Source: a virus. Taken from it: 37,372 nt of DNA. The notes beneath the pieces were generated by a model that did no database searches, was not told the DNA's origin, and saw only the letters and a list, made by a program, of their open reading frames with translations. Both the position numbers and the translations under genes were made by a program. Where the stretch lies: positions 1 through 37,372 of the IMG/VR virus record IMGVR_UViG_3300033153_003398. One strand, 5' to 3'. Of this stretch, positions 13,088 through 19,512 are shown piece by piece; the first letter of the stretch is position 1, and the number at the start of each line of letters is the position of its first letter.

Positions 13088-13300
13088 TTATTCTATTTTT
13101 ATGTCTACTCCACCATCCTTATTAGGAGTTCGAGTTGTTGTTTGAGGTTTACCATTAAGACCCAAACTTGATGTGACTATTGGTCTATCATCAGGAGTAG
13201 CAAAGATAGTTTGTTCACCTTCTTTAAGGATAACCTTCTCAAAAAACTTACCATCTATTTCTACTATAACTGTCTTGTCTCTTATCTCTAATATTTCCAT
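13088..13300 (-). CDS. Hypothetical protein, 70 aa
   Basis: 70 residues: a beta-rich first half (EILEIRDKTVIVEIDGKFFEKVIL) and a polar, probably disordered Pro/Thr/Lys tail. No family recognised. It stands between the exonuclease and a 93-aa protein, with two or three bases on each side. Confidence 0.65.
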   Translation of the reverse strand: MEILEIRDKTVIVEIDGKFFEKVILKEGEQTIFATPDDRPIVTSSLGLNGKPQTTTRTPNKDGGVDIKIE

Positions 13301-13303
13301 AAG

Positions 13304-13585
13304 CTAGAAATCCATTGGTTTTGCTACTTTAATAATCGCCTGCCGGTATGGTTCATCCATATCTTTTACTTCTTTAGTTAGTTCATTAAACCACTTTAAC
13401 GACCTATGCTCTTTGTCTATTTTGTTCTGCCACATAGACCACGCATTATGCACATCATTGTTGGTACATCTAACTCCAACAGTTAGTACTAATAAAGTGT
13501 AAACTCCTAATAGTTCCTCATATGGAGTTCCCTTCATATGGAGTTCCTTATCAAGGTTGTTCTCAATCATTTGTATGTAGTTCAT
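13304..13585 (-). CDS. Hypothetical helical protein, 93 aa
   Basis: 93 residues, mainly helical, with the phrase VRCTNNDVHNAWSMWQNKID near the middle, a layout seen in small phage proteins of unknown role. Its end and start junctions share the 13-base minus-strand word TTTCTAGCTTATG with the neighbouring junction, suggesting junction duplication. Confidence 0.65.
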   Translation of the reverse strand: MNYIQMIENNLDKELHMKGTPYEELLGVYTLLVLTVGVRCTNNDVHNAWSMWQNKIDKEHRSLKWFNELTKEVKDMDEPYRQAIIKVAKPMDF

Positions 13586-13588
13586 AAG

Positions 13589-14155
13589 CTAGAAAGGTGT
13601 TACCTCTCCTTCTGCCTTAACGAAAGCCTCTCCACCTTCTGCGTGAGCCTTCAGGTCACAGTTGAACTCCTTGAGAGCCTTCTTCTGGTCGGCGGTTAGG
13701 TCTGTCTTATCCAATCGGGTTACTTGGTATTTGTCTGCAGGCTTCTTACTATCATCAAAAGTAATCTTAAAGTCGTAGTCAGTTACGTCTGCTAGGTCTG
13801 AGTCATTATTAATAGTTAGAATAGGGTTAATAAGAGTTTGCTTATCTAAGGTAAGAATACATGGTGCTTCTGCATCATAGTTCCAAGCTACGATATAGAA
13901 ACATTCACTAGGGGTTTGTTCAGCTCCTTGGAAACCTTCAGACTGGTTTTCCATAGTAGGAAACTTTACTGATCGTATAACTGCAACCTCTGGCTTTCCA
14001 TTGTCTTTTGTTTTTCCAGTAAGTTGGAAGTATGAGTAACCCATTTCAGCATCTCCGTACAGTCGTACTTTGATACCGTTAGCTTTAATTTCTCGTGAGT
14101 CTAGGTAGAGGGTGTTTCCTCCGCTAGTAGTATCTATTTGATTGTTGATTTTCAT
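13589..14155 (-). CDS. Putative single-stranded DNA-binding protein, 188 aa
   Basis: 188 residues, mostly beta in the first 150 and with an acidic C-terminal part. The pattern WNYDAEAPCILTLDKQTLINPI, DYDFKITFDD and DKYQVTRLDK resembles OB-fold phage ssDNA-binding proteins, in which an aromatic-rich core is followed by a YDI-type strand. Its place beside an exonuclease and downstream of primase-related genes supports this. I cannot exclude another role. It is the first gene after the large structured RNA. Confidence 0.45.
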   Translation of the reverse strand: MKINNQIDTTSGGNTLYLDSREIKANGIKVRLYGDAEMGYSYFQLTGKTKDNGKPEVAVIRSVKFPTMENQSEGFQGAEQTPSECFYIVAWNYDAEAPCILTLDKQTLINPILTINNDSDLADVTDYDFKITFDDSKKPADKYQVTRLDKTDLTADQKKALKEFNCDLKAHAEGGEAFVKAEGEVTPF

Positions 14156-14191
14156 AACTTTTATATATGTTTTTAAATACTTATTAATCTG

Positions 14192-14639
14192 TCAGAGACA
14201 GAGTGTAGGAGGCAAGGATTTGCCGAGACTGGGTCGGGTCAAACATACGAATGTGCCCAGCTACCTAATTACTCGTATAGTCACCTTGCATAGCACGACC
14301 TCGGTGTCCATTGGCTTAACCGTAGTGCCCCAATAGTCCTGTGTGCGTCTACCTATTCCGCCACTCCTACACTCTACTTCCGACTGATGGTGGGCTAGAG
14401 TCGAGTTTGGCATCTAGAATACCTAATGAAGTACCCGACAACTCCGACTATAACCAACCATCCGACTATAACCAACCATCGTTCTGGGGTTACACCCCTT
14501 CCAACCATCCTGGCCAGACTAGTACCCACGAGAGTCGCGGCTCATGGGGACTGTCTAGCTTGGAGCTGTCTCTAAACTAAATAGTAGGGGGGTTGATTTC
14601 CTACTACAGGTCACGCATTGTTACCTGCTTACTTATACT
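14192..14639 (-). ncRNA. Large structured RNA candidate, about 385-450 nt
   Basis: This 485-base gap holds no credible gene and, read on the minus strand, has dense complementary helices. A closing helix AGAGACAG/CTGTCTCT joins 14566-14573 to 14194-14201. Stacked on it is an 11-bp helix GAGTGTAGGAG/CTCCTACACTC (14364-14374 with 14201-14211). Others are GCTAGAC/GTCTGGC (14553-14559 with 14513-14519), CCCATGAG/CTCGTGGG (14541-14548 with 14525-14532), GGGGT/ACCCC (14494-14498 with 14486-14490), CTAGA/TCTAG, and an H-type pseudoknot: ATACGA/TCGTAT (14273-14278 with 14245-14250) interleaved with CTGGG/CCCAG (14256-14260 with 14229-14233). A 19-nt stretch (TGGCGGAATAGGTAGACGC, 14345-14363) is almost identical to a tRNA-Leu D-arm. 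Known phage giants such as GOLLD or ROOL are possible relatives, not established. Confidence 0.65.
14444..14479. repeat. 18-bp tandem repeat, two copies
   Basis: CCGACTATAACCAACCAT repeated exactly twice in tandem within the structured RNA region. On the minus strand each copy gives GATGGTTGG, which can pair with CCCACCATC at 14386-14394, so the copies offer alternative helices. Confidence 0.8.
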
Positions 14640-14640
14640 A

Positions 14641-14862
14641 CTACCGATTTACTTCCTTGGGTAGCGAGTTGTCCACAGATCTGTTATCCACACGCCAGTA
14701 ACCACTCACGTTCTTATAGCCAGCCTTAGCTAGGTAGTCCTCGTAGGTCTTACCCTGCGGTACTCTGGTCTTGAGGACACACTGCTTACAGACAATCCGC
14801 TTCTTATCAAAGAGACTACTAGCCTTATGCTCCTTACACCTCCGGCAAAATTTTTCTATCAT
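14641..14862 (-). CDS. Zinc-ribbon protein, 73 aa
   Basis: FCRRCKEHK (C6, C9) and VCKQC (about 25-28) form a four-Cys zinc ribbon of the HNH-associated or phage recombination-associated type, then a basic segment and a tail with RVDNRSVDNS. The tail is encoded by two DnaA-box-like sites. Function unknown; nucleic-acid binding is likely by analogy. It follows the 45-aa gene by one base. Confidence 0.7.
   Translation of the reverse strand: MIEKFCRRCKEHKASSLFDKKRIVCKQCVLKTRVPQGKTYEDYLAKAGYKNVSGYWRVDNRSVDNSLPKEVNR
14669..14692 (+). other. Pair of DnaA-box-like sites
   Basis: TTGTCCACA (14669-14677) and TTATCCACA (14684-14692), same orientation, 15 bp apart, inside the 3' end of the zinc-ribbon gene, where they encode its VDN motifs. 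Confidence 0.45.
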
Positions 14863-14863
14863 A

Positions 14864-15001
14864 TTAAGTGATTGGGTCTTCTATTAGAGTCCATTCACCA
14901 TTGTTTCTCTTTTGGTAGATATAGCCTTCATCATCTAGGGCTGTTAAAAAATGATCATCTTTAATATCTATTGTGTGTGTTATTTGTATTACTTTTGCCA
15001 T
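14864..15001 (-). CDS. Hypothetical small protein, 45 aa
   Basis: MAKVIQITHTIDIKDDHFLT... 45 residues with a beta strand, then an acidic turn and a second strand pair (YIYQKRNNGEWTLIE). It fits exactly between the zinc-ribbon and CHC2 genes (one base each side). A TGATATAAT box abuts its ATG directly (15002-15010), which is too close to start a full-length message, so that box may be fortuitous. Confidence 0.6.
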   Translation of the reverse strand: MAKVIQITHTIDIKDDHFLTALDDEGYIYQKRNNGEWTLIEDPIT

Positions 15002-15002
15002 A

Positions 15003-15503
15003 TTATATCAATGCCTTAACTGCTTGAATAAAGTTCACATCGTTTAGCTTCATATATAGTGCGATGGTGTCTCCACGTTCATCACATGAGAAACATCTGA
15101 AGCGATTGTACTTACGGAGTGACATGCTGGCTGTGTTGTCGGTATGAAACGGACATCGACACATGCCATGATGGATGTGAGTACCAACCTGTTCAGTGAA
15201 TAGTTCCTTAATGTCGTAATCTCTAGCGTTCTGAATGTCGTTGTCGGTAATTGCTCCTGGTCTTGGTGGGGCTAAACGACTCTTAATCCGTTTGATTATC
15301 CTTAGTGGTTGCTTAGTCACTTCCTTTACTCTTAACTGATATATGTCATGCCAAAGCATGTCCTTAATCTCATTATTAGTAATAGGATGCTTGTTTATCT
15401 TTTTTAAACCATCTAACATATTAGACTGTACAGCCTCGTTTATCTCGTTGAGATTATCGGAAAATATGTCCAGTGCTTGAGTTAAGGTTATTTTTTGCTC
15501 CAT
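15003..15503 (-). CDS. Stand-alone CHC2 zinc-finger primase protein
   Basis: 166 residues. The C-terminal 55 hold the CHC2 finger of DnaG-type primases: RCPFH (C117, H120), DNTASMSLRKYNRFRCFSC (C137, C140), then RGDTIALYMKLNDVNFIQAVKAL. The first 100 residues are helical and basic with no TOPRIM domain. The finger would recognise template DNA for priming; the catalytic partner may be the helicase/primase encoded divergently at 15755, giving a split primase-helicase. It overlaps the HTH gene by 16 bases. Confidence 0.88.
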   Translation of the reverse strand: MEQKITLTQALDIFSDNLNEINEAVQSNMLDGLKKINKHPITNNEIKDMLWHDIYQLRVKEVTKQPLRIIKRIKSRLAPPRPGAITDNDIQNARDYDIKELFTEQVGTHIHHGMCRCPFHTDNTASMSLRKYNRFRCFSCDERGDTIALYMKLNDVNFIQAVKALI

Positions 15504-15670
15504 GGTGATTTATAATTTTTAGGTACATCTTGCATTATATTATGAGCTTGAGAACGACTTATCCCGAAGAAATAGGCAATCTGCCTTGAGTTATAGCCCT
15601 GTGAGGCTACTCCCCACATTAACTCATTCTTCTTCTCTTCTATATAAGGTTCTATTTCTTTCTTATTCAT
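15488..15670 (-). CDS. Small helix-turn-helix DNA-binding protein, 60 aa
   Basis: I choose the ATG at 15670 (MNKKEIEPYIEEKKNE...) because TGCTACAAT lies 6 nt before it; the ATG at 15709 is upstream of that promoter. Residues 28-46 (NSRQIAYFFGISRSQAHNI) form a clear helix-turn-helix. It is the first gene of the leftward operon and faces the helicase gene across an inverted repeat, the position of a phage switch regulator. It probably binds that repeat and represses one or both divergent promoters. Confidence 0.75.
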   Translation of the reverse strand: MNKKEIEPYIEEKKNELMWGVASQGYNSRQIAYFFGISRSQAHNIMQDVPKNYKSPWSKK

Positions 15671-15754
15671 AGCTTCATTGTAGCATACTCTTGTGTAAAA
15701 GTTGTCCACAAGATGTAAATTTACGTGGACAAGCGGTATGTTACAATACTGACT
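15671..15754. promoter_or_regulatory. Divergent promoter switch with operator
   Basis: Leftward TGC-TACAAT (15677-15685) is 6 nt from the HTH ATG; rightward TGT-TACAAT (15739-15747) is 7 nt from the helicase ATG. Between them TTGTCCAC (15702-15709) and GTGGACAA (15725-15732) form a perfect inverted repeat around the palindrome GTAAATTTAC (15715-15724). TTGTCCACA also resembles a DnaA box. A protein bound here could control both directions. Confidence 0.75.
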
Positions 15755-17272
15755 ATGGAAAACACCTCACACCAAATTAACGAAATATTATTAGATGCAG
15801 GATTAGAAACTATAGAAGAATGTGATCCTTGCCCAGAGCGTACAGCTTACTTAGCACACTTAGAAGACTCTTGGGAAGACGCTGAGAAGTGGGAGAAAAA
15901 ACGAAAGATTCTTGAGACTGAATATATCGCTAACTTCTATAAGTATTTCGCTAGTAATAATCCTCACTTACTATTTGAAACTGGAGAAGATAAATCATAC
16001 TGGAATTACAATGAGAGTGAGGGTGTTTATGAGGGTGTGAATTTCTCAGTAGTTAGAGGTAAGGTGATTATGTTGTTGATGGATGAAGGGTTTACTACTA
16101 GAGCAACTGAAACTACTGCCAAGACTATCTTGAATCGGTATCGGGCAGCTATAGCTGAACGTGGAGTGTCTTTAGATTCATTTGTTAATCTGACAAACAT
16201 CTTACAATTTAAGAATGGTTGGCTAGACTTAAAAACTCTTGAACTAACCCCACATACTCCGGAACGACTGTCTCTATTTAAGATGGCTGTTGATTACGAT
16301 GCTGACATTACTTGTTCTTTATATGATAAAGCTCTTGATTTCGATTATGAAATGCCAGCAGACCAAGTGAGAGTGATAGACCAGTATAGTGGTTACATGC
16401 TAACCAACAGCATTAAGGAGCAGCAGATGTTGATATTTGAAGGTACTACTGGTTGCGGTAAATCTACTATTCCTAGAATCTGGTTAAGGATTTTAGGTAA
16501 GAAAGGAGTGACAGCTAATCTCGAAAGTCTAGGGGGAGCCGAGGTTCGTTTCTTAGGAGAGAAGTTTGCCCACAAAAACTTTTGTTTCTTTGATGAGGCT
16601 AACCCTCAGACTAAGAGTATGAACAACTACTTTACATCAATGGTTGATAAAGATGTTATTGACGTTGAACGTAAAAGTGTTCAACTAAGAGTGGAAGTTA
16701 AAAATACTTTGAAGATTGTATTGGCTCTTAATAAGATGCCCTACCACCAACCAGATGCTCTTGATCGTAGATATCGTCATATTCAATTCACTAAGTCATT
16801 TAGTGATGATGGTGATGCTGATAAAGACCTACTTAATAATATTGTAGAAAATGAGTTGTCTGGAGTTTTAAATAGGATGATTCGTGGTTTACATGATTAC
16901 TGGAAGATGGGTGGTATGACAATGATAGCTGGTGAAGCTGATAGGAAGAGGGAACAGACACTAGCAGCCGATGACATAAGTGCTTTTGTTGAGGAACACT
17001 TCTTACCAGTCCATGACAGCATAGTTAGATACGATTATTCTAATATGAAGACAGCGTTTAGTAATGAGTTTTCTAATAGTTTCAATCGAGGTCTATCTGT
17101 CCGAGCCTTTAATAAGGAGTTGAAGGGTATTAGACTGCCTGAGTTCAAACATATTAGTACTGGTCAATCTAATGGAATTAGGGGTTATACAGGACTTGAA
17201 TTGAAGTCAGGACACACCCTTGATTCTTATGGAATTGCAGTAAATGGAGTGAAGATTGAGGATGATTTCTAA
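15755..17272 (+). CDS. D5-like primase/SF3 helicase
   Basis: 505 residues from the ATG at 15755; a GTG at 15725 lies upstream of the promoter and is rejected. It has a D5-type N-terminal region (about 55-200), then an SF3 ATPase: Walker A GTTGCGKST (230-238), Walker B NFCFFDEANP (275-284), motif C KIVLALNKMP (320-329) and the arginine-finger region DALDRRYRHI. The C-terminal 130 residues are probably a DNA-binding winged helix. It should unwind and perhaps prime phage DNA at the iteron region just downstream. No archaeo-eukaryotic primase catalytic motif is visible, so priming may need the CHC2 protein or host DnaG. Confidence 0.88.
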   Translation: MENTSHQINEILLDAGLETIEECDPCPERTAYLAHLEDSWEDAEKWEKKRKILETEYIANFYKYFASNNPHLLFETGEDKSYWNYNESEGVYEGVNFSVVRGKVIMLLMDEGFTTRATETTAKTILNRYRAAIAERGVSLDSFVNLTNILQFKNGWLDLKTLELTPHTPERLSLFKMAVDYDADITCSLYDKALDFDYEMPADQVRVIDQYSGYMLTNSIKEQQMLIFEGTTGCGKSTIPRIWLRILGKKGVTANLESLGGAEVRFLGEKFAHKNFCFFDEANPQTKSMNNYFTSMVDKDVIDVERKSVQLRVEVKNTLKIVLALNKMPYHQPDALDRRYRHIQFTKSFSDDGDADKDLLNNIVENELSGVLNRMIRGLHDYWKMGGMTMIAGEADRKREQTLAADDISAFVEEHFLPVHDSIVRYDYSNMKTAFSNEFSNSFNRGLSVRAFNKELKGIRLPEFKHISTGQSNGIRGYTGLELKSGHTLDSYGIAVNGVKIEDDF

Positions 17273-17297
17273 AAAAGCTCCAACGGAACAATAAGGG

Positions 17298-17555
17298 TAT
17301 TCTCAGTAACACTTCTTTTTTAAAGTTCTGTTACTGGCTATATACTTATTGTTTTTTTGTGTCTTAATAGGTTTCACGTGGCACACTAAGTAACAGACTT
17401 TGGCGTTTCAGTACCTAAAGAGTAACAGACTTTGAGCAGAAGTGTTACTGAGAATAGTGTTATTTAGCACCGTAGAATCTCTCTCAGTAACACAAGTAAC
17501 AGACTTTATAACTTATTAATAATAATTAATATAATATATATATATATATATCTGG
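17298..17555. other. Putative replication origin: iterons plus AT-rich tract
   Basis: A gene-free stretch after the helicase. AGTAACAGACTTT occurs at 17389-17401, 17421-17433 and 17495-17507, plus an inverted copy with one extra base at 17322-17336. A second word TCTCAGTAACAC occurs at 17301-17312 and 17482-17493, and inverted at 17445-17456. The 18-base TATTCTCAGTAACACTTC (17298-17315) has a perfect inverted copy at 17439-17456. All share AGTAACA. The repeats end at an AT-only stretch (17508-17555, alternating TA), a typical unwinding element. Confidence 0.75.
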
Positions 17556-17643
17556 TACGAATTAAAACCTTCAGGTATGACAAATGTTATAAAGTATTGT
17601 GTAATGTATTCTCTTTCTTTTCTTGTTGGCTAAGTATCTGTGT

Positions 17644-17649
17644 TAAAAT
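17644..17649 (+). promoter_or_regulatory. -10 box TAAAAT
   Basis: TGT-TAAAAT ends 10 nt before the ATG at 17660, matching the extended -10 and short-leader pattern. Confidence 0.45.
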
Positions 17650-17659
17650 CACCACCAAG

Positions 17660-17815
17660 ATGCTCCGAAATATCCTCGAAATGTTGTTCCTGGTTTTACC
17701 TCTAATCTTGTTCTTAATTGTGACTGATAACTTCGAGTGGAAGGATGGTTGGATAAGATATGTGCCAGGAGGGAAAGAGCGGAGAGATGCTTTAAAGAAA
17801 TATGGTACTATTTAG
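17660..17815 (+). CDS. Small membrane protein, 51 aa
   Basis: I place the start at 17660 (MLRNILEMLFLVLPLILFLI) because a TTG at 17597 and the frame before it precede the -10 box. One hydrophobic helix covers residues 5-21, followed by an aromatic/basic cytoplasmic or periplasmic tail (NFEWKDGWIRYVPGGKERR). Function unknown. It is followed after two bases by a zinc-ribbon microprotein. Confidence 0.6.
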   Translation: MLRNILEMLFLVLPLILFLIVTDNFEWKDGWIRYVPGGKERRDALKKYGTI

Positions 17816-17817
17816 TA

Positions 17818-17937
17818 ATGAGAAAATGCTACAACTGTAGAGAACCGGTGAAAGGTAAGAAGCTGCTTTGTAAGAAGTGCGAGGGTAAAAAAATAAAGAA
17901 CACAACTGGAACGTTAATCATTTACCACACAGTTTAA
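17818..17937 (+). CDS. Zinc-ribbon microprotein, 39 aa
   Basis: MRKCYNCREPVKGKKLLCKK... has CYNC (4-7) and LCKKC (18-21), a minimal four-Cys ribbon that is strongly basic, then a Thr-rich tail. The longer frame from 17737 overlaps the membrane protein and is rejected. TGG-TACTAT lies 6 nt before the ATG. It resembles the microproteins at 23196 and 14641 in type, not in sequence. Confidence 0.65.
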   Translation: MRKCYNCREPVKGKKLLCKKCEGKKIKNTTGTLIIYHTV

Positions 17938-17946
17938 TGGTATAAT
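17938..17946 (+). promoter_or_regulatory. Extended -10 TGGTATAAT, leaderless (terminase operon)
   Basis: Consensus extended -10, ending 8 nt before the small-terminase ATG at 17955. No -35 is evident. It should start the packaging operon with a zero to two base leader. Confidence 0.8.
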
Positions 17947-17954
17947 ATATCTAT

Positions 17955-18338
17955 ATGGCACATCCAGGTGGAAGACCAACTAAATACACTAAAGAACTTT
18001 CTGAAACTATTTGCGAAAAATTAGCGAATGGTAACTCTTTAGCTAGTATCTGTCGTTTAGATGAAATGCCAGAAAGAGCAACAGTTCACCGATGGTTAGT
18101 AACTGATAAAGAGTTTTGTGACAGATACAAGGTGGCTAGAGAAATACAAGCAGAGGTTTATGCTGATGAAATGGAGAACATTGCGATTGAAGAAGAAGAT
18201 GTGCAAAGAGCTAGACTTAGGATAGATACAAGGAAATGGATAGCCTCTAAGTTAAAACCAAAGAAGTATGGTGATAAGATTGATGTAACAACTGATGGTA
18301 AAGCATTACCAGCTCCAATTATTCCTTTAGATGTTTAG
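17955..18338 (+). CDS. terS: Terminase small subunit
   Basis: 127 residues beginning MAHPGGRPTKYTKELSETIC, the usual opening of Sf6-type small terminases. A helix-turn-helix covers about 22-50 (ANGNSLASICRLDEMP and ATVHRWL), followed by long charged helices (60-110) for ring assembly and a short tail. It should recognise the packaging site and feed DNA to the large subunit, whose gene overlaps by eight bases. It is first in a leaderless-promoter operon. Confidence 0.85.
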   Translation: MAHPGGRPTKYTKELSETICEKLANGNSLASICRLDEMPERATVHRWLVTDKEFCDRYKVAREIQAEVYADEMENIAIEEEDVQRARLRIDTRKWIASKLKPKKYGDKIDVTTDGKALPAPIIPLDV

Positions 18339-19491
18339 TGAGACTTCAGCTACAAAAAAAATAGTAGCAATGAGTAAAAAGATTAGAGCTATCCAAGGAG
18401 GAACATCAGCCTCTAAGACTGTTTCTATACTTCTGTATCTAATAGCAAGATGTCAGTCTGATAAGGAATCAACATTAACTTCAGTGGTAGCTGAGTCATT
18501 GCCTCATCTAAAACGTGGAGCGTTACGTGATTTCAAGACAATAATGCAGACTCATAATTACTGGAATGAAGACAACTGGAGTGCTACAGATTTTATCTAT
18601 ACCTTCGAGACTGGTAGTCAGATGGAGTTCTTTGGTGTAGATAGCCCTGACAAGCTCCGTGGTGGACGTAGAGACCGTTTATTCATCAATGAGGCTAACA
18701 ATGTACCTTTAGCAGCATTTGACCAGTTAGAGGTAAGAACTAAAGAATTTGTTTTTCTTGACTGGAATCCATCACATGAGTTTTGGTTTTACACAGATGT
18801 ATTAAATCATCGGACTGATTTACAACATATCACTCTTACTTACTTAGATAATGAAGCTCTTAGTAAAGAAATCATCAGCTCTATAGAAGCTAGAAAGAGT
18901 AACAAGATGTGGTGGAAAGTATATGGTGAAGGTAAGTTAGGTGAGATTGAGTCACGTATCTTTACACGGTGGAATATTATTGACTCTATACCAGAAGAAG
19001 CTAGGTTAGAAGTAAGAGGAATGGACTTTGGTTATAGTAATGACCCTTCAACCATTATTGATGTCTATAAGTATAATGGTGGTTTTGTTTTAGATGAACA
19101 GCTATATCGTAAAGGTTTACACAATAAACAACTGGCTGATATTTTAAATAACTTGGAACAATGTACTACTACAGTAGTAGCTGATTCAGCCGAACCTAAG
19201 TCTATTGATGAGATTAGGAGTTATGGGGTACCAATATTCCCAGCTAAGAAAGGACAAGACAGTATTAATCAAGGTATTCAGCTAATGCAAGGTTTAACCA
19301 TCTCAGTTACTAAACGCTCTAAGAATCTTTTGAAGGAATATCGTGGTTATTTATGGATGGAAGATAAAGACGGAAAGATTATAAATAAGCCAACTGGAGC
19401 AGATCATCAACTTGATGCAGCAAGGTATGCTTTCTCTTTACTATTCCCCCATGAAGAGGCAACCGAAGAAAGTAGTCTATCTATCTATTAG
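18331..19491 (+). CDS. terL: Terminase large subunit
   Basis: 386 residues, a complete but compact two-domain motor. ATPase: Walker A GGTSASKT (23-30), Walker B RLFINEAN (116-123, catalytic E121), coupling motif around 142-148 (FLDWNPS). RNase H-like nuclease: D232 (GMDFGYSNDPS), D285 (VADSAEP) and D362 with the C-terminal ADHQLDAARYA. It belongs to the Terminase_3-like group (PBSX type). It drives DNA into the prohead and cuts genome ends; with the circularly permuted map, headful packaging is likely. Confidence 0.93.
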   Translation: MFSETSATKKIVAMSKKIRAIQGGTSASKTVSILLYLIARCQSDKESTLTSVVAESLPHLKRGALRDFKTIMQTHNYWNEDNWSATDFIYTFETGSQMEFFGVDSPDKLRGGRRDRLFINEANNVPLAAFDQLEVRTKEFVFLDWNPSHEFWFYTDVLNHRTDLQHITLTYLDNEALSKEIISSIEARKSNKMWWKVYGEGKLGEIESRIFTRWNIIDSIPEEARLEVRGMDFGYSNDPSTIIDVYKYNGGFVLDEQLYRKGLHNKQLADILNNLEQCTTTVVADSAEPKSIDEIRSYGVPIFPAKKGQDSINQGIQLMQGLTISVTKRSKNLLKEYRGYLWMEDKDGKIINKPTGADHQLDAARYAFSLLFPHEEATEESSLSIY

Positions 19492-19494
19492 TCG

Positions 19495-19503
19495 TGGTAT
19501 AAT
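19495..19503 (+). promoter_or_regulatory. Extended -10 TGGTATAAT, leaderless (portal)
   Basis: Four bases after the terminase stop; the box ends 9 nt before the portal ATG at 19513. Confidence 0.78.
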
Positions 19504-19512
19504 TATCGCAAT

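Noticed and set aside
14201-14374. tRNA-Leu gene on the minus strand
   Set aside because: The D-arm and a 7-bp acceptor-like helix match, but the span is 174 nt, the acceptor helix extends to 11 bp, and there is no TTC T-loop, no paired T-stem, no clear anticodon arm and no CCA. It is treated as part of a larger structured RNA.
14444-14479. CRISPR array
   Set aside because: Two immediate tandem copies without spacers; no cas genes anywhere.
14341-14580. 79-aa plus-strand reading frame
   Set aside because: It lies in the structured RNA, has a tandem-repeat-derived peptide (SDYNQP twice), no start signals and atypical composition; it is opposite in direction to the flanking genes.
15725-15754. 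GTG start for the helicase at 15725
   Set aside because: It lies upstream of the TACAAT box and inside the operator repeat; the ATG at 15755 has the standard promoter spacing.
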